Below are positions 18,764 to 29,127 of a stretch of DNA of 64,000 bases, in pieces. The stretch is taken from NCBI GenBank assembly GCA_019828595.1, contig JAHQRK010000012.1:496001-560000 (forward strand). Direction: 5' to 3'. Numbering within the stretch: the stretch's first letter is position 1; each line of letters starts with the position of its first letter. The DNA comes from Aphanomyces cochlioides (taxonomy: Eukaryota; Oomycota; Saprolegniomycetes; Saprolegniales; Verrucalvaceae). The position numbers and the translations under genes were made by a program. The notes under the pieces were generated by a model. It did not search any database. It saw only the letters and a list, made by a program, of their open reading frames with translations, and was not told the origin of the DNA.

Positions 18764-20779
18764 ATGGAAGTCCGCAACAGTGGCGGCTACGTCGCGTCGT
18801 CGACGCCCCAAGACGAAACCATTCAAGAAGTTCGCAAGTCGTTCCTCGGCGACGATGCTGCCGTCGGTGCGACCCTCGACTTTCAAGCGATCCGCGAAGG
18901 CGTCGAACATCCTCAAATTACCGCGAAAGCTCTCCTTGTCGGCACGATCATCGGTGCCTTCGTGAGTGTCTTGGCCATGTACTACGGTCTCAAGGTCGGT
19001 GTCGTGCCTTCGCTCAACATTCTTGCCGGTGTCGGTGGTTTTATGCTCCTGCGATGGCTCATGAAGATCCGTGTCTTCAAGGGCGTCTTCACCGTCCAAG
19101 AAAACGTCGTCATCCAAACGTGCGCTGTCGCCTGCTACAGTTTGGCCAGCCAAGCTGGTTTCACGTCGGGTGTCTTGGCCTTGACTGAAAACGTCTACCA
19201 ACAAGTCGGTCCTAACAAGAAGGGCAACAACGCCTCGGATGTCGTCAACTTTAACTGGACCCGTTCGTTCGCCTGGTGCGTGTCGATCGCCCTCTTCGGT
19301 TTCTTCATTTCGTTCCCACTTCGCCGCAAAATGATCATTGAATCCCGCTTGCTCTTCCCGAGCGGTACCGCCACGGCCGTGATGATCCAAACGCTCCACG
19401 CCTCCAAGGAAGCTGTTGCTTACCAATGGAACGTGCTCTACAAGACTGGTATTGCCAGCTACATCTGGTCCATCTTTATCTTCTTGTTCAACGGTCTCGG
19501 CAACTTCCCCATCTTCGGCATGAAGGCTGCTAGCTACAACTGGATTTGCGACTGGGCTCCTGGTACCTTTGCCATTTCTCTCATGCTTCCATTCCGCATC
19601 ATGTACTCCATCTTCGTTGGTTGCGTGATTGCGTCGGCTATCATGACGCCCTACCTCAAGACCCACAAGAAGGGCGACTGGTTCACCTCGTCGAACGTTG
19701 ATGGTTTGAAGGGTTACTACACCTTCACGGCCGTCGCTATCATTTGCATCGATGCGCTTTACAGCATTGCCAAGGTTGGTCTTGTGTTGTATAAGTCGTG
19801 GACCAGCAAGGGCAAGGAAATCGTCGAAACCAACGATGAAGACGTGGACGTTGCTCAACAAGCGTACTTGGACAAGCTCTTTGAACAAACCAAGGTCCCT
19901 GCCTACATCTGGATCTCTGGCCTTGTCGTGTTCGCCGCTGTGTCTGTCGTTGTGATCTCCCAAGTCTTCCCAAGCGTGCACTGGTACAAGATTTTGGTCT
20001 GCTGTCTCCTCATCCCCATCTTCGCCATTGGTATCATCCAAGGTGTCGGTATGACCGACTGGAACATCTCCAGTGCCGTCGGCAAGTTGATCATCTTCGT
20101 CATCGGTGGCTGGACCCAGGACGGATCGATCATTGCTGGTTTGCTCATGTGTCAAATGGTCATCGTCGGCTGCAGTCAAGCAGCTGACTTGATGCAAGAT
20201 TTCAAGACAGGTTACTTGGTCGGTGCTTCCGCCAAGTCGATGATCATCGCCCAAATCTTCGGTGCTTGCATGTCGTGCTTGATCGTCCCTTCAGTGTGGA
20301 TCATGATGACGTCGGCCTACACGATCCCTGGTGATGTGATCCAAGCACCTTACGGTGAAGTGTACCGCATCCTCGGTATCACTGCTATCCAAGGTTTGGA
20401 CGGCTTGCCCAAGTACTGCGGCTGGTTCATGCTCGTTGGTGCTATCTACACGTTGGTCTTCAACCTCTTCATTGACACTTGCTCTGAATCGAAGAACTTG
20501 TTGATCAAGCGCATCGCCAACTACTGCCCCGTGCCCATGGCCGTCGCCATTGGTATGATTATCCCCGCGTCGTTCGGTCTCCAAGGTATGGTCATGTCGT
20601 TGATCTGCCTCTACTGGGAACACAAGAACCCTGAACAATTCAAGAAGACGCAATACATCTTGGCTGCTGGTATGTTTGTCGGTGAAGGCTTCTCCGTCCT
20701 GACCCAAATTATCATCACCCTCGCCGGTGGCTCTGCCCCCATGCACGTTGTCTTTGGCAGTGGCCCAGGCGATGCATAA
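18764..20779 (+). CDS. OPT-family oligopeptide/metal-chelate transporter
   Basis: Intronless, 671 residues from ATG at 18764 (an upstream TTG frame extension is not needed). This is a polytopic membrane protein with about 14-16 hydrophobic segments. Family features seen include ITAKALLVGTIIGAFVSVLA and MYYGLKVGVVPSLNILAGVG in the first membrane pair, RLLFPSGTATAVMIQTLHAS, and SAVGKLIIFVIGGWTQDGSI near the middle. The FPSG-x-A-x-A word is typical of the OPT superfamily, YSL-like branch. Such transporters move small peptides, or metal-siderophore or metal-nicotianamine complexes, with protons across the plasma or vacuolar membrane. Substrate cannot be told here. Codon use is strongly biased to C-ending codons compared with neighbours, suggesting high expression. 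A 502-codon frame on the other strand is an artefact of that bias. Confidence 0.88.
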   Translation: MEVRNSGGYVASSTPQDETIQEVRKSFLGDDAAVGATLDFQAIREGVEHPQITAKALLVGTIIGAFVSVLAMYYGLKVGVVPSLNILAGVGGFMLLRWLMKIRVFKGVFTVQENVVIQTCAVACYSLASQAGFTSGVLALTENVYQQVGPNKKGNNASDVVNFNWTRSFAWCVSIALFGFFISFPLRRKMIIESRLLFPSGTATAVMIQTLHASKEAVAYQWNVLYKTGIASYIWSIFIFLFNGLGNFPIFGMKAASYNWICDWAPGTFAISLMLPFRIMYSIFVGCVIASAIMTPYLKTHKKGDWFTSSNVDGLKGYYTFTAVAIICIDALYSIAKVGLVLYKSWTSKGKEIVETNDEDVDVAQQAYLDKLFEQTKVPAYIWISGLVVFAAVSVVVISQVFPSVHWYKILVCCLLIPIFAIGIIQGVGMTDWNISSAVGKLIIFVIGGWTQDGSIIAGLLMCQMVIVGCSQAADLMQDFKTGYLVGASAKSMIIAQIFGACMSCLIVPSVWIMMTSAYTIPGDVIQAPYGEVYRILGITAIQGLDGLPKYCGWFMLVGAIYTLVFNLFIDTCSESKNLLIKRIANYCPVPMAVAIGMIIPASFGLQGMVMSLICLYWEHKNPEQFKKTQYILAAGMFVGEGFSVLTQIIITLAGGSAPMHVVFGSGPGDA

Positions 20780-21052
20780 GCTGTCCTTCCCCCCATGTGC
20801 GTTGTAACTTTAATTCATTTTTGTCAAACTTTCTCGTGGGTTGAAAACTCTAAGATCGCCCATGCGTGAAGAGTATAGAATGCTCCAAGTCTACCACATC
20901 GTTTCCTATGCGATTGTCATGCCCACACGACGAAAAGTGAGCGGATAAAGTCGACAATTTGTGCACTCTGACGACTCTTGGGGGGCTGTTGCATCGACTT
21001 GTAGCCCTGCACCACAAGGGGAGATGCTCTTTCGTTCAAGGTCAACGCTGAA

Positions 21053-21780
21053 ATGCATCCAGCTTATGAGGAAACAATGGCGAATCCATTTCTAGCTGAG
21101 GAATTGCTATTTATAGTGGGGGCAATCATGCCGATGGACGACCGGGACGAAGGATTTGATGGAGGGGAAGGCTTGACAGGTTGGGGAGACAGCACAGATA
21201 CCGACGAGCTTGATCGATTCGCCATGGACTGGTCGCAACCGCGCGCGCATCCAACCAAGAGGAAGACAAAGCGGAAGAAACTGCGTCTCGTTCCAATAGA
21301 GAAGCCATCAGCGCCGCCGCCTGTAGACTTGGAAGAGGCCAAACCACCAGAGCAAAGCAAGATAGCCATCATCCTACCTCTCAAGAAATCTCGCCGCCCA
21401 TTGCACCTAAAGTTCGCGCTCCCAAGCCAAACGACTCCACAAGATGCTCCACCACTGCCAGACAGCAACATGGAGGTTGACCAACTACGTGCTCAACCAC
21501 AAGCACCCCAGAATATTGGACCACCGCCAAGCTTGCCGTCAACCCTGCCGTCAAACCAAATAACGCCGCGAAGAGAGACATTGCTGTCATCATGGCAGCG
21601 CCGCCAAACTGTCCAAGGTACATGACGCTGTCTTGATGTTGTTGTCTCTCAAAATGGCAGATCTTCACCACCGTCAGTTGTTTCCCCTCCACGCGATGAC
21701 CACCAACCAAGCGTCGTCGTCGCCACGCCGCGCACCTCGACAAGTCTCAACGTTTGGCCGCGTCTGGCCTCTCATCGTTT
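21053..21780 (+). CDS. Disordered hypothetical protein
   Basis: Two exons: from 21053 to about 21619, then, after a GTACAT...CAG intron, about 21661-21780; about 227 residues. The N terminus is acidic (MPMDDRDEGFDGGEGLTGWG), followed by a basic cluster (KRKTKRKKLRLVP) that could act as a nuclear localisation signal. Pro/Gln/Ser-rich sequence follows. No domain recognised. The stop TGA (21778-21780) lies only 26 bp from the stop of the convergent TBC-TLDc gene. Confidence 0.5.
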
Positions 21781-21806
21781 GACTCCATCGTGTTCATTCA
21801 CTTGGA

Positions 21807-23623
21807 TCACAATACAAAATCGTACACTTCGATCGCGCCGACGTCAAACTCGACGACGTCTCCAGCAAGCGGAGGGCTCATGAACAAATCACTTGCATCG
21901 CTCTTGCCTCGCATGAGATCCTGGTCGAGCTCGAGGGCGGCAGCTGTTGACTGAGAGCTAATGCCGAACGACATCAACGTCGGGAGACAGAGCATGTACT
22001 TGAGCACGCCGCTGGTTGGAGAGCGCGGCAACTTGTACGCAGTTGGCGTTGGAGTGAGCTGGAATGGAAAGCATCGATGGTCGCCAAAGAACGAAGGCTG
22101 TCGCGCTAGTGGGTGCGACGTAAAGACGCCGACCGTCAGGTCAGTGTCGAGGACATCCACCAGCAAGAGCATCTCCGACGTTGAAGACTTGCAGTGCGCG
22201 TAGAGACGATCGAGGTGGCGACCGTGGACGTCTCCGTCGTAGAGTAGACGGAGTCGCTTCGTGTGTAGGCCCACAGGCAGCCACGACATGATGACAGCGT
22301 CGCGGTGAGCCTGGAGTAGTCTCCCTGAATGTGCCATTGCAAGGGGAGCATGGTGGTGGTGGCCCGCGGCGTGGTCATCGATATTGAGAGACGCTCGTTT
22401 CTGGAGCACGTTGTGCATGCGTTGGATCTTTTGCTTCTTGAAGAGAAAGCCATACCACGAGCGCGCTGCGGCTTGAAACATGGCGTCCAAGTCAAACGAC
22501 GGCGATGAAACGTGAGCTTGAAGCGCTTGCCACCACGCTCTAGACAAAGATCAGTCGCCCATTCCTGCAGAGAAACGATGGCATACGCGCCTTGCGCCGA
22601 CGTCGACTGCATTGCCTTGCGACTGAGCTTGATAGCAGCCAAGAGGACACGACATAGGATCTGCGCAAGATGACGAAACGACAGCCCGGCGGGAGTTTAC
22701 CTTGGGGCCATCGGCCAAGTACCAGTCGACGACGCGCCAGACGACCTACAGGACGATCACCTCCATGAAGTCAAGGGGGCGGCAGCTACAGGCAACGGGA
22801 AGAATCCAACAAAGTAGCGATGGAAGAGATCCAAAAAGAAATTGTCACTGTCGGCGTTCACGGCTTGCATGGCCTTGGCGACATTTGGATAGCGCCACTC
22901 CAATGTTTCCTAGCCACAGGTTTGCATTGTCGTGGCATGAGGAGGGAAACCTTGAAGAACCGAACGAGGGCGACATCTCCAGCGCGTGTCGTGGGTAGTT
23001 TGCTCGGCTCTTGCTCCTTCACAAGCGCCTAATCGCGAAGGTGAGCGTGGTGCGTTGGAGTCGACGGCGCCCACCGAGAGTGCAACAAATGTCGCGGCTT
23101 CACTCGTCTGTTTGAGGAAAATGGGAATCAAATCCAGGAGCTGAGGACCTACGAAGTCACAAGTCAGCATGGTTCTAGCTCCCTTTGATGGACGGACAGT
23201 AGACAACGTTGCGGACATGATGCATGAGGACACATAGACGACGGAACTCTTGGACTTGGTCCTGGGTGAATTCGTACGGAGTGATGTCCTCTTGACCGCC
23301 GAAAGACGGATGCTAACCCAGCGTGACGATGAATTCAACCGTCATGGACGTACGCTCGTATTGGGAGAGGGCGGTGGAGTGTCCGTGCCAAAGACTTGGT
23401 TCATCGCGGCTCCAAATGACGCAGTGACGAACGACGGTGTGATCTCATTCTTGCAGCAAAGATAGAGCCATACTTTCGCTCGAAGCTGGTCTGGAATTCC
23501 CTTGCGGCATTCCTACACGATCAAGAACATGAGGGAGAGCTCTAGTGCATAGAATACTGCTGCTACTTGGCTGTACGCTGAAGGAAGTGGCTCAAACTTG
23601 CCGCTCGGTGCGGTCAACTTCAT
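21807..23623 (-). CDS. TBC-TLDc fusion protein (TBC1D24-like architecture)
   Basis: Reverse strand, start ATG at 23623, stop at 21807-21809, about eight exons with 40-60 bp introns. The N-terminal exons give MKLTAPSGKFEPLPSAYSQ, then CRKGIPDQLRAKVWLYLCCK (opening of a TBC domain). Next come DITPYEFTQDQVQEFRRLCV, QLLDLIPIFLKQTSEAATFV and DWYLADGPKILCRVLLAAIK. The last 247 codons hold a TLDc domain: KRLRLLYDGDVHGRHLDRLY, then a GVF...S...FFGDHRCFPFQL segment and finally ALELDQDLMRGKSDASDLF with IEVYDFV. TBC domains act on Rab or ARF GTPases; TLDc domains bind V-ATPase and are linked to oxidative-stress resistance. The same pairing occurs in animal TBC1D24, which works in vesicle traffic. The TBC catalytic residues need checking. 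Confidence 0.72.
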
Positions 23624-24174
23624 GCAAGCTTTTGTCGTTACTTTGTCAACTGTCTCCCCACCCGTCTCCCCATCACGGATCTATCGGCCAGACAACTCAA
23701 TCATCACAGAGACCGATGACTCTTCGACGAAGAAACAGACAGCGACGCCAATCTTCATGCCATCAGTCAGAAGTATAATCCCTCTAGCTAGCGCGGTGCT
23801 GTCTGCGGCTGTGCACATGACAAAATGCACAATGTAGACCGTCGATGGATCCATAACGTTACTATGTTTAGTGCTCTGGAGACTCATCCACATGGGGTTT
23901 GCTGACAACTTGAGCCAAGAGCGGCAGCTACGACTTGCTTTAGCAGTTCGCATGACGACATGTCGGTGCGTAGATCTTTCGTCTAGACCTTCTAGATTCC
24001 ATCTCACTGGGATATGATCTACGATGGACATTTCAATATACCCGGTAGTGAAATTCCTGACGACACCAAAATATGGAAGATAGAAGGCATGAAATGGCGA
24101 GAAGACGTGGAGATAGCGACGTGATGGAGACAAGGGGAGGAGAGATGGGAGTTGTTGAGTTAAATATACATGAA
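23624..24174. other. Spacer between divergent/tandem reverse-strand genes
   Basis: Promoter of the TBC-TLDc gene and 3' region of the LRAT gene. A reverse-strand open stretch (23681-24133, with an internal MDPSTVYIVHFVMC piece) is present but lacks a domain, and its only start is a TTG. I leave it unassigned; it could contain an extra 5' exon of the TBC-TLDc gene. Confidence 0.35.
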
Positions 24175-25358
24175 TTACATGTTTTCGTCGTCTTCGGCGG
24201 CTTCAGTGAAACTGAGCTTGGACTCGACCGTCGCACGATTCGGTGTCGCAGTGGCCGCAGGGGACGCCAATGCCTTCTCCAGATTTTCAGCATCTTCGAA
24301 TTCAAAGCCCATGGCACCGTCGCTCGAGACGAATGTCCGCACGAGACCGTCGGTTGGTCGAGCGCCGATGTACCATCGACGGAGTCGTCGTGACTGCAGC
24401 TCGCCATTGTAAGCATATTCAAAACGGAAGAGGTTTTCTCGGTGGTACACTCGTCGATTCATCAACTTGACGCACTTGGCTCTGGAAGCAACCTACATCA
24501 CTGACCATTAGATGCAGATTTGTGGGAGAACAGGCGTACCATGCGGCCTGTAGCCACCTCTTGGAAGGACATTTTAACAATGTTGATATCTGTTTGCTCG
24601 GCGAATGCATAGAAGGGCGATGGGGTGTTTCGGAGGAGAGGGTCGGTCTCCTCGGGGTCCACTTCAACGAGGTACAAGAGCTCGCCCCGAGCTTGGAGGT
24701 AGCGATTGGAGTCCTTGGCCTTGATGTAGACTCGCCTGCGACCATTAATAGGATCTTCGTGATTGAGTCGGCGACAGAGCTCTTCACATTGAATGCGGTA
24801 TTCTTCCTTGAGCTGATGTACTTGTGCATTGAGGCCATCAACTTTGGACGAGAGCGAGCGTTGTCGTATGTACGGGATAGACGTATCACCTGTAGTCAGT
24901 ACTTGCTTCGCGAAGAGCCTTCCCGTCTTGCACCAGTAGGCAACGTGTTCGCAGTTGAGGTGCGCAATGTTGAAATGTCCTCGACCTGCGCCAAGAAGAA
25001 ACGTGCAACGTGCAAGGACCACAGGTGGAATGTCAGACGCAGATCGGTGGACTTCGCCAAGCTTGGAGATCGCATCGCCCAAGATCGACGAGTGATACTG
25101 GACACGTCGGAGGTGCTTGAACTGTCGTCCATCTAAGAAATCCTCGAGTGTCGTGACGCGAAAGTAAGAGTCCGCTTGAGCTTCGGCAAAGTTGGACAGA
25201 GGGCTCCAGGTATGGGCGATTTTGACCGTTTGCAGCGTCGTCCCGCGCTCGTAAACGATACCATGATGAGAGTATGAGATGGGCCAGCGACCAAAGTCCC
25301 AAATGCACACTTGATCGCCTGGCTGAAGCGTGGACACGTCGTAGACAGCAGTGTTCAT
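24175..25358 (-). CDS. LRAT-domain (NlpC/P60-like) protein with extra C-terminal module
   Basis: Reverse strand, two exons (25358-24540 and 24492-24175) with a 47 bp intron give 378 residues. Residues about 10-145 form an LRAT-type domain: LQPGDQVCIWDFGRWPISYS is followed by HHGIVY (first His) and the Cys box HLNCEHVAYWCKTG at about 136. This domain family includes lecithin:retinol acyltransferase and HRAS-like phospholipases/acyltransferases that use a Cys-His thiol mechanism. A predicted coiled region (VDGLNAQVHQLKEEYRIQCE) links to a C-terminal module rich in beta strands (RRRVYIKAKDSNRYLQARGE onward), which I do not recognise. An in-frame upstream ATG (25505) would add a hydrophobic, signal-like leader encoded by AT-rich DNA; I prefer 25358. 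Confidence 0.6.
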
Positions 25359-26449
25359 GGTGCGGCAGTGTCCGCGGCAGCTAAAAAGACAATGTGGCCA
25401 GTGCAGGAATCTGTCACAGGCATTTATTTTATTTTCTATGGATTTAATACAAATTCCAAGTGAAAATGGTAAAAACGACAATAAAAATATCAGTATTGAG
25501 GCCATTACACCCAGGTTTCGAACTTTTGCGCGTTTCTAGATGGGAAACCAAAATGCTTATATTCTTAATCTATTGTAATAAAATCTAGAAGTGACAAGTA
25601 TATCATTCTTAAAATCTCAATTATTTTATGCATATATTTTTTAAATTTAATTCTGACCTATGTATTGATTTTCACAGGATATACTGTGGGATGGCAAAGC
25701 CTTCTGCATTGAAATTGCGTATAGACTTCAACGCTCGAACGCTTGGTCTCAGGTTGCGCTCTTGTTGTCGCTGGTTGATCGCAATATTGTGCCATGTCTT
25801 TGGCTTGCGAAGTGGAAAGGATTGGCCGCTTCAAGAAAACAAAGATTTGATCGGAAGATTTTATTAAATATCAGAGTTTTTTTAAAACTAACCCCACCGC
25901 TTACCACGGAAATAAAGTCTTAGACCTCCTCATGGAAGACGTCGGAAGACTGCCACCGCATCCACGGGCTTGGCTTTCCACCATGTAATCAATGAAACAA
26001 TGCCAAGAGCGCCCGTGGGTGTATGGAAAGTATTCTTGCGCTGATTCACTAGAAGGGGGAGACTAAGCGGTTGGACTCGGAGCTTGCTTGATCTTTCGTG
26101 ACTCCCAAAAGACTGCAGAGAACGAGTGACAAGATCTCACACCTATTTCGTCCGTCGTGCGTGAGGAGACGTCCAACACGGAGCAACTTGACTGTCAGAC
26201 GTCGTCGTCCACGTAGCCATGTCCGCAAGCAGAGAGATTCATTCGTGTCGCAAATTGAGGACTCTTATCCAACAGTGAGATTCGTCCGTCAGTCCAAAGC
26301 GCAATGATGTCGGAAGCGACGCTCATTGCGAAAATTCTTCAAGCAGCACCGATAAAACACAGTGGACAAGCGCGAGAGTTGACCACAGCTATATTCTAGC
26401 AAGGTGAAGCCACGTGCCAAGTACAGAGTACGGAGCGACAAGGAAAACG
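25359..26449. other. AT-rich spacer, no gene
   Basis: 25430-25690 and 25850-25900 are very AT-rich. Remaining open frames are short (69-79 codons) and unremarkable. It contains the promoter of the LRAT gene and the 3' flank of the ion channel gene, both on the reverse strand. Confidence 0.6.
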
Positions 26450-28524
26450 CTAAAGGAGACGTTCGTCGTCAACTGCTGGAGGCCCGACAATCTGTTGAAC
26501 CTCTTCTTGCAACCTCTCAATGTCCTCTGGGTTGTCGGTGTCGCGTCTCTGGACATCCATGTCTAGTGGATGGATAGAGCTAAGCTTGCGAATACTTCTT
26601 TGGCTGGCATATATCGTTTGGTTGTGCAGAATAAGTAGAGGACTGTCGATGTCCTGTGTTGCTTCGACCTCGCGCGTTTGGGCATCCATGTCAACTGCAG
26701 GAAAGGAGAATTGCCTGCGAATGCCGATTTGTGAATAGTCCTCGCTGGCAGTGTCGTGAGATGGAATACGCTCAATCTCGTTCATCGACTTTGTGGCCTC
26801 TCTCGTAAGGCTGTCTGGCGCGTTCGGGTCCTCGCCTTTGGGTTTGACATGGCGCTTCTTGAGCAAAGGCGGCATCGGCGGTAAGTTCATTTTCACGAGG
26901 CGCTTGGTAAAGATCTCGGCATGGCGTTTGAAGTTCTTGTTTGGGTAGGTTTTCGCCACGAGACGACGGAGTTCATGCTGCTTGAGGAGGAGTGCATTCG
27001 CCTTTTTGCGGTCGCGCAGCTTCCGTAGCACGAAGACTCCGGAGATGCAAATCCCAGCTGTGAAAAAGGCCATGAGCGTCCAGAGTACGGTCATCTCGTC
27101 ATCAAAGCAACTTGCGTCCGTGCACCACCATGGAAAGACTGCATTTTCGATCGAAATCAAGCTCATAAAGAGCGACGTGTACGTGACAAAGCGATCGAGT
27201 GACGTGAGGTACGAAATCTGGGGGAGCGCGCCGGCGGTGGCAAATTTGAACGCGACCGTTGTGAGGAGCAGAGTGACTGAAATGGAGAGCCGACTCGACG
27301 TCGCCATGCGCGCGCCGGAGGATTCAATCCCGAACGATAAAAACCCAAGGTACGTAAGGATCGAGATGGGGGCCATGACGTTGGAGACATAGAACCCTGG
27401 CTTGCGCTCGAGGTAGATGAAGAAGTCGATCGAATTGTACACCGACCCACTCATCGACTCGGTCGCATCGCTCAGCGCGACGTAGGACAAGACATGCTCA
27501 GCTGTGATGATATCAAAGACATTGCCCAAGGTGAAGTTGTGCGCGAGGAATCGACTTGGGTGTGAATCGTTGCAGTTCAACACGACATGGGACGCCGGTT
27601 GGTTGGATGCGAGGTAGAGCGCGAGCTGTTGCTGGTCGAACGGAAAATCTTTGCGCTCAAACTCCTCGGCAATGCAGCCTTTGAATCGCATCTCGATGCA
27701 ATAGTTCAAGTGACTGTCTGGATGACGCTTTGACCGCTCGCAGGACGTGTTAAACCTGACGTCTCCGTCGATGGAGACAGCGTTGAGGCATTCAAACGTC
27801 TCTGGACCAATGTGGATGATTTTGGCGAGCTCCATGGACGGTCGCGATGTCGTGAAAACTAATGTCAAAGAGAACGTCGCCTTGTAACTTTTGCCCCACC
27901 GTGTCAATGCCAAACAAGCTCAAGATCGCCGTGCGGCAGAGTGCAATCATTGGTGGCAAGAGCTCGCATCTGACATTGTCCTCTCGCTGTCACGCTGGCT
28001 GCAAATGCCAATTGTCACTGTTGTCGCGAGGGGGATGGAGTTCCCATGGATACGATGGCGCTGAGTTGTCGTTCTCACTGCGCTCTGGTCGACACGGCAG
28101 AAAAACACATTGCGCTCATAGTCGATGTACGTGATCTCTCACACGCCGCAAGGACCACCATAGAGCGCAAGAAACTTGCTCGATTTTTCAAGGACCTCGC
28201 GCGGTAAGTCTCCCTCCACCCCGACGATGAGGCCTTCTTCCTGGAAACAGTAGGCAAGCACATTGTCATTCCACAAGGACCGTTTGTCAACCTTGTTTCG
28301 ATATAAGTCTCTCGTGTTAAGTGATGCCGCGCCGACTCTGGCCATGCTGGTGAAAGCTAAACTGGCAATACTACGAACCGAGCAGTTTTCATCCAATGGA
28401 AAAACTATTTTTGGTCAAGATCTGCTCGACTCAAGTGATAATCCCAGCGTCGATGCACATTCACGAGAGCTTTAAAGCCGCCTTGATCCGCAAGGAAAAC
28501 CCACTCATCTCTCGCGGTGGTCGC
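26450..28524 (-). CDS. Pentameric ligand-gated ion channel subunit, prokaryotic-like (5' structure unresolved)
   Basis: The long reverse-strand exon ending at 26450 holds most of a pLGIC subunit. The extracellular domain includes NYCIEMRFKGCIAEEFERKD and FPFDQQQLALYLASN, the 'F/Y-P-F-D-x-Q' loop. TM1 is FYVSNVMAPISILTYLGFLS. TM2 with the M2-M3 linker is RLSISVTLLLTTVAFKFATA then GALPQISYL. TM3 follows, and TM4 precedes a long intracellular tail of about 170 residues. The position equivalent to the second Cys of the animal Cys-loop is Gln, so there is no Cys-loop disulfide, as in bacterial channels. Upstream, at least two further coding pieces exist (one with FKALVNVHRRWDYHLSRADL, one with AYCFQEEGLIVGVEGDLP). 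Joining them is ambiguous: near 27860 the frame SLFGIDTVGQKLQGDVLFDI must shift to reach the main exon. This may be a 57 bp intron or a frameshift. Confidence 0.75.
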
Positions 28525-29127
28525 CTAGGACTCAAATCCCTCGATGCTGTGCATTCATGTGGCTATTTATAGCAGCGGTTGTCCAATCGGCTTTGAGATT
28601 TCAGTCCAATGTCTTATATCCACTCTGGAGCAAGACTGTTTTACTCCCTTGCGTACAATCGAAGCCACGGGGACGCATCGAGTCTACTTTCTTTGTCCCA
28701 AGTTCTCTAGTTACTTTTACTTGTTCTGCATGAATATGGTATTTTTGCCGACGATGTTGTCCTTCTCGGTCTTGAATCCGGATAAAGGAGCATACATCCG
28801 GTTATATTAGTTGCAGGGAAAATGAAAAGTTTATCAAAATAAATATATTTACATTTTGTCCATATTTTGATGAATTGTACACCGCTCCCTGATTGTATCC
28901 GAGCAGTCGCTTGTAGTCGAGGCTTTGCTTGGGCACGACAGAGGTCTTGGGTATTGAGGTTACAATCTCTTTGGTGGCAAAAAACATTAAGGATCTGCAC
29001 CCGAAACCGTCATTGTGTCTTCTCATAACGAGGACTTTCTGGAATTCGGATAATGTTTTCATCCGGATACGTCGTTCCATCGTATCCGTACAAGCAGCCA
29101 AGGGAGCTTTTGTGTGTGGACAGCTCC
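28525..29127. other. Spacer between ion channel and ZRANB2-like gene
   Basis: Divergent promoter region. AT-rich from 28800 to 28880. The forward frame of the next gene is open from 29053, where an ATG would add 25 residues (MFSSGYVVPSYPYKQ...). Other open frames (28544-28810 forward, 28707-29000 reverse) show no domain. Confidence 0.45.

Noticed and set aside
18746..20254. A 502-codon reverse-strand frame opposite the OPT transporter
   Set aside because: It is an Asp/Glu/His-rich shadow caused by the strong third-position C bias of the transporter gene.
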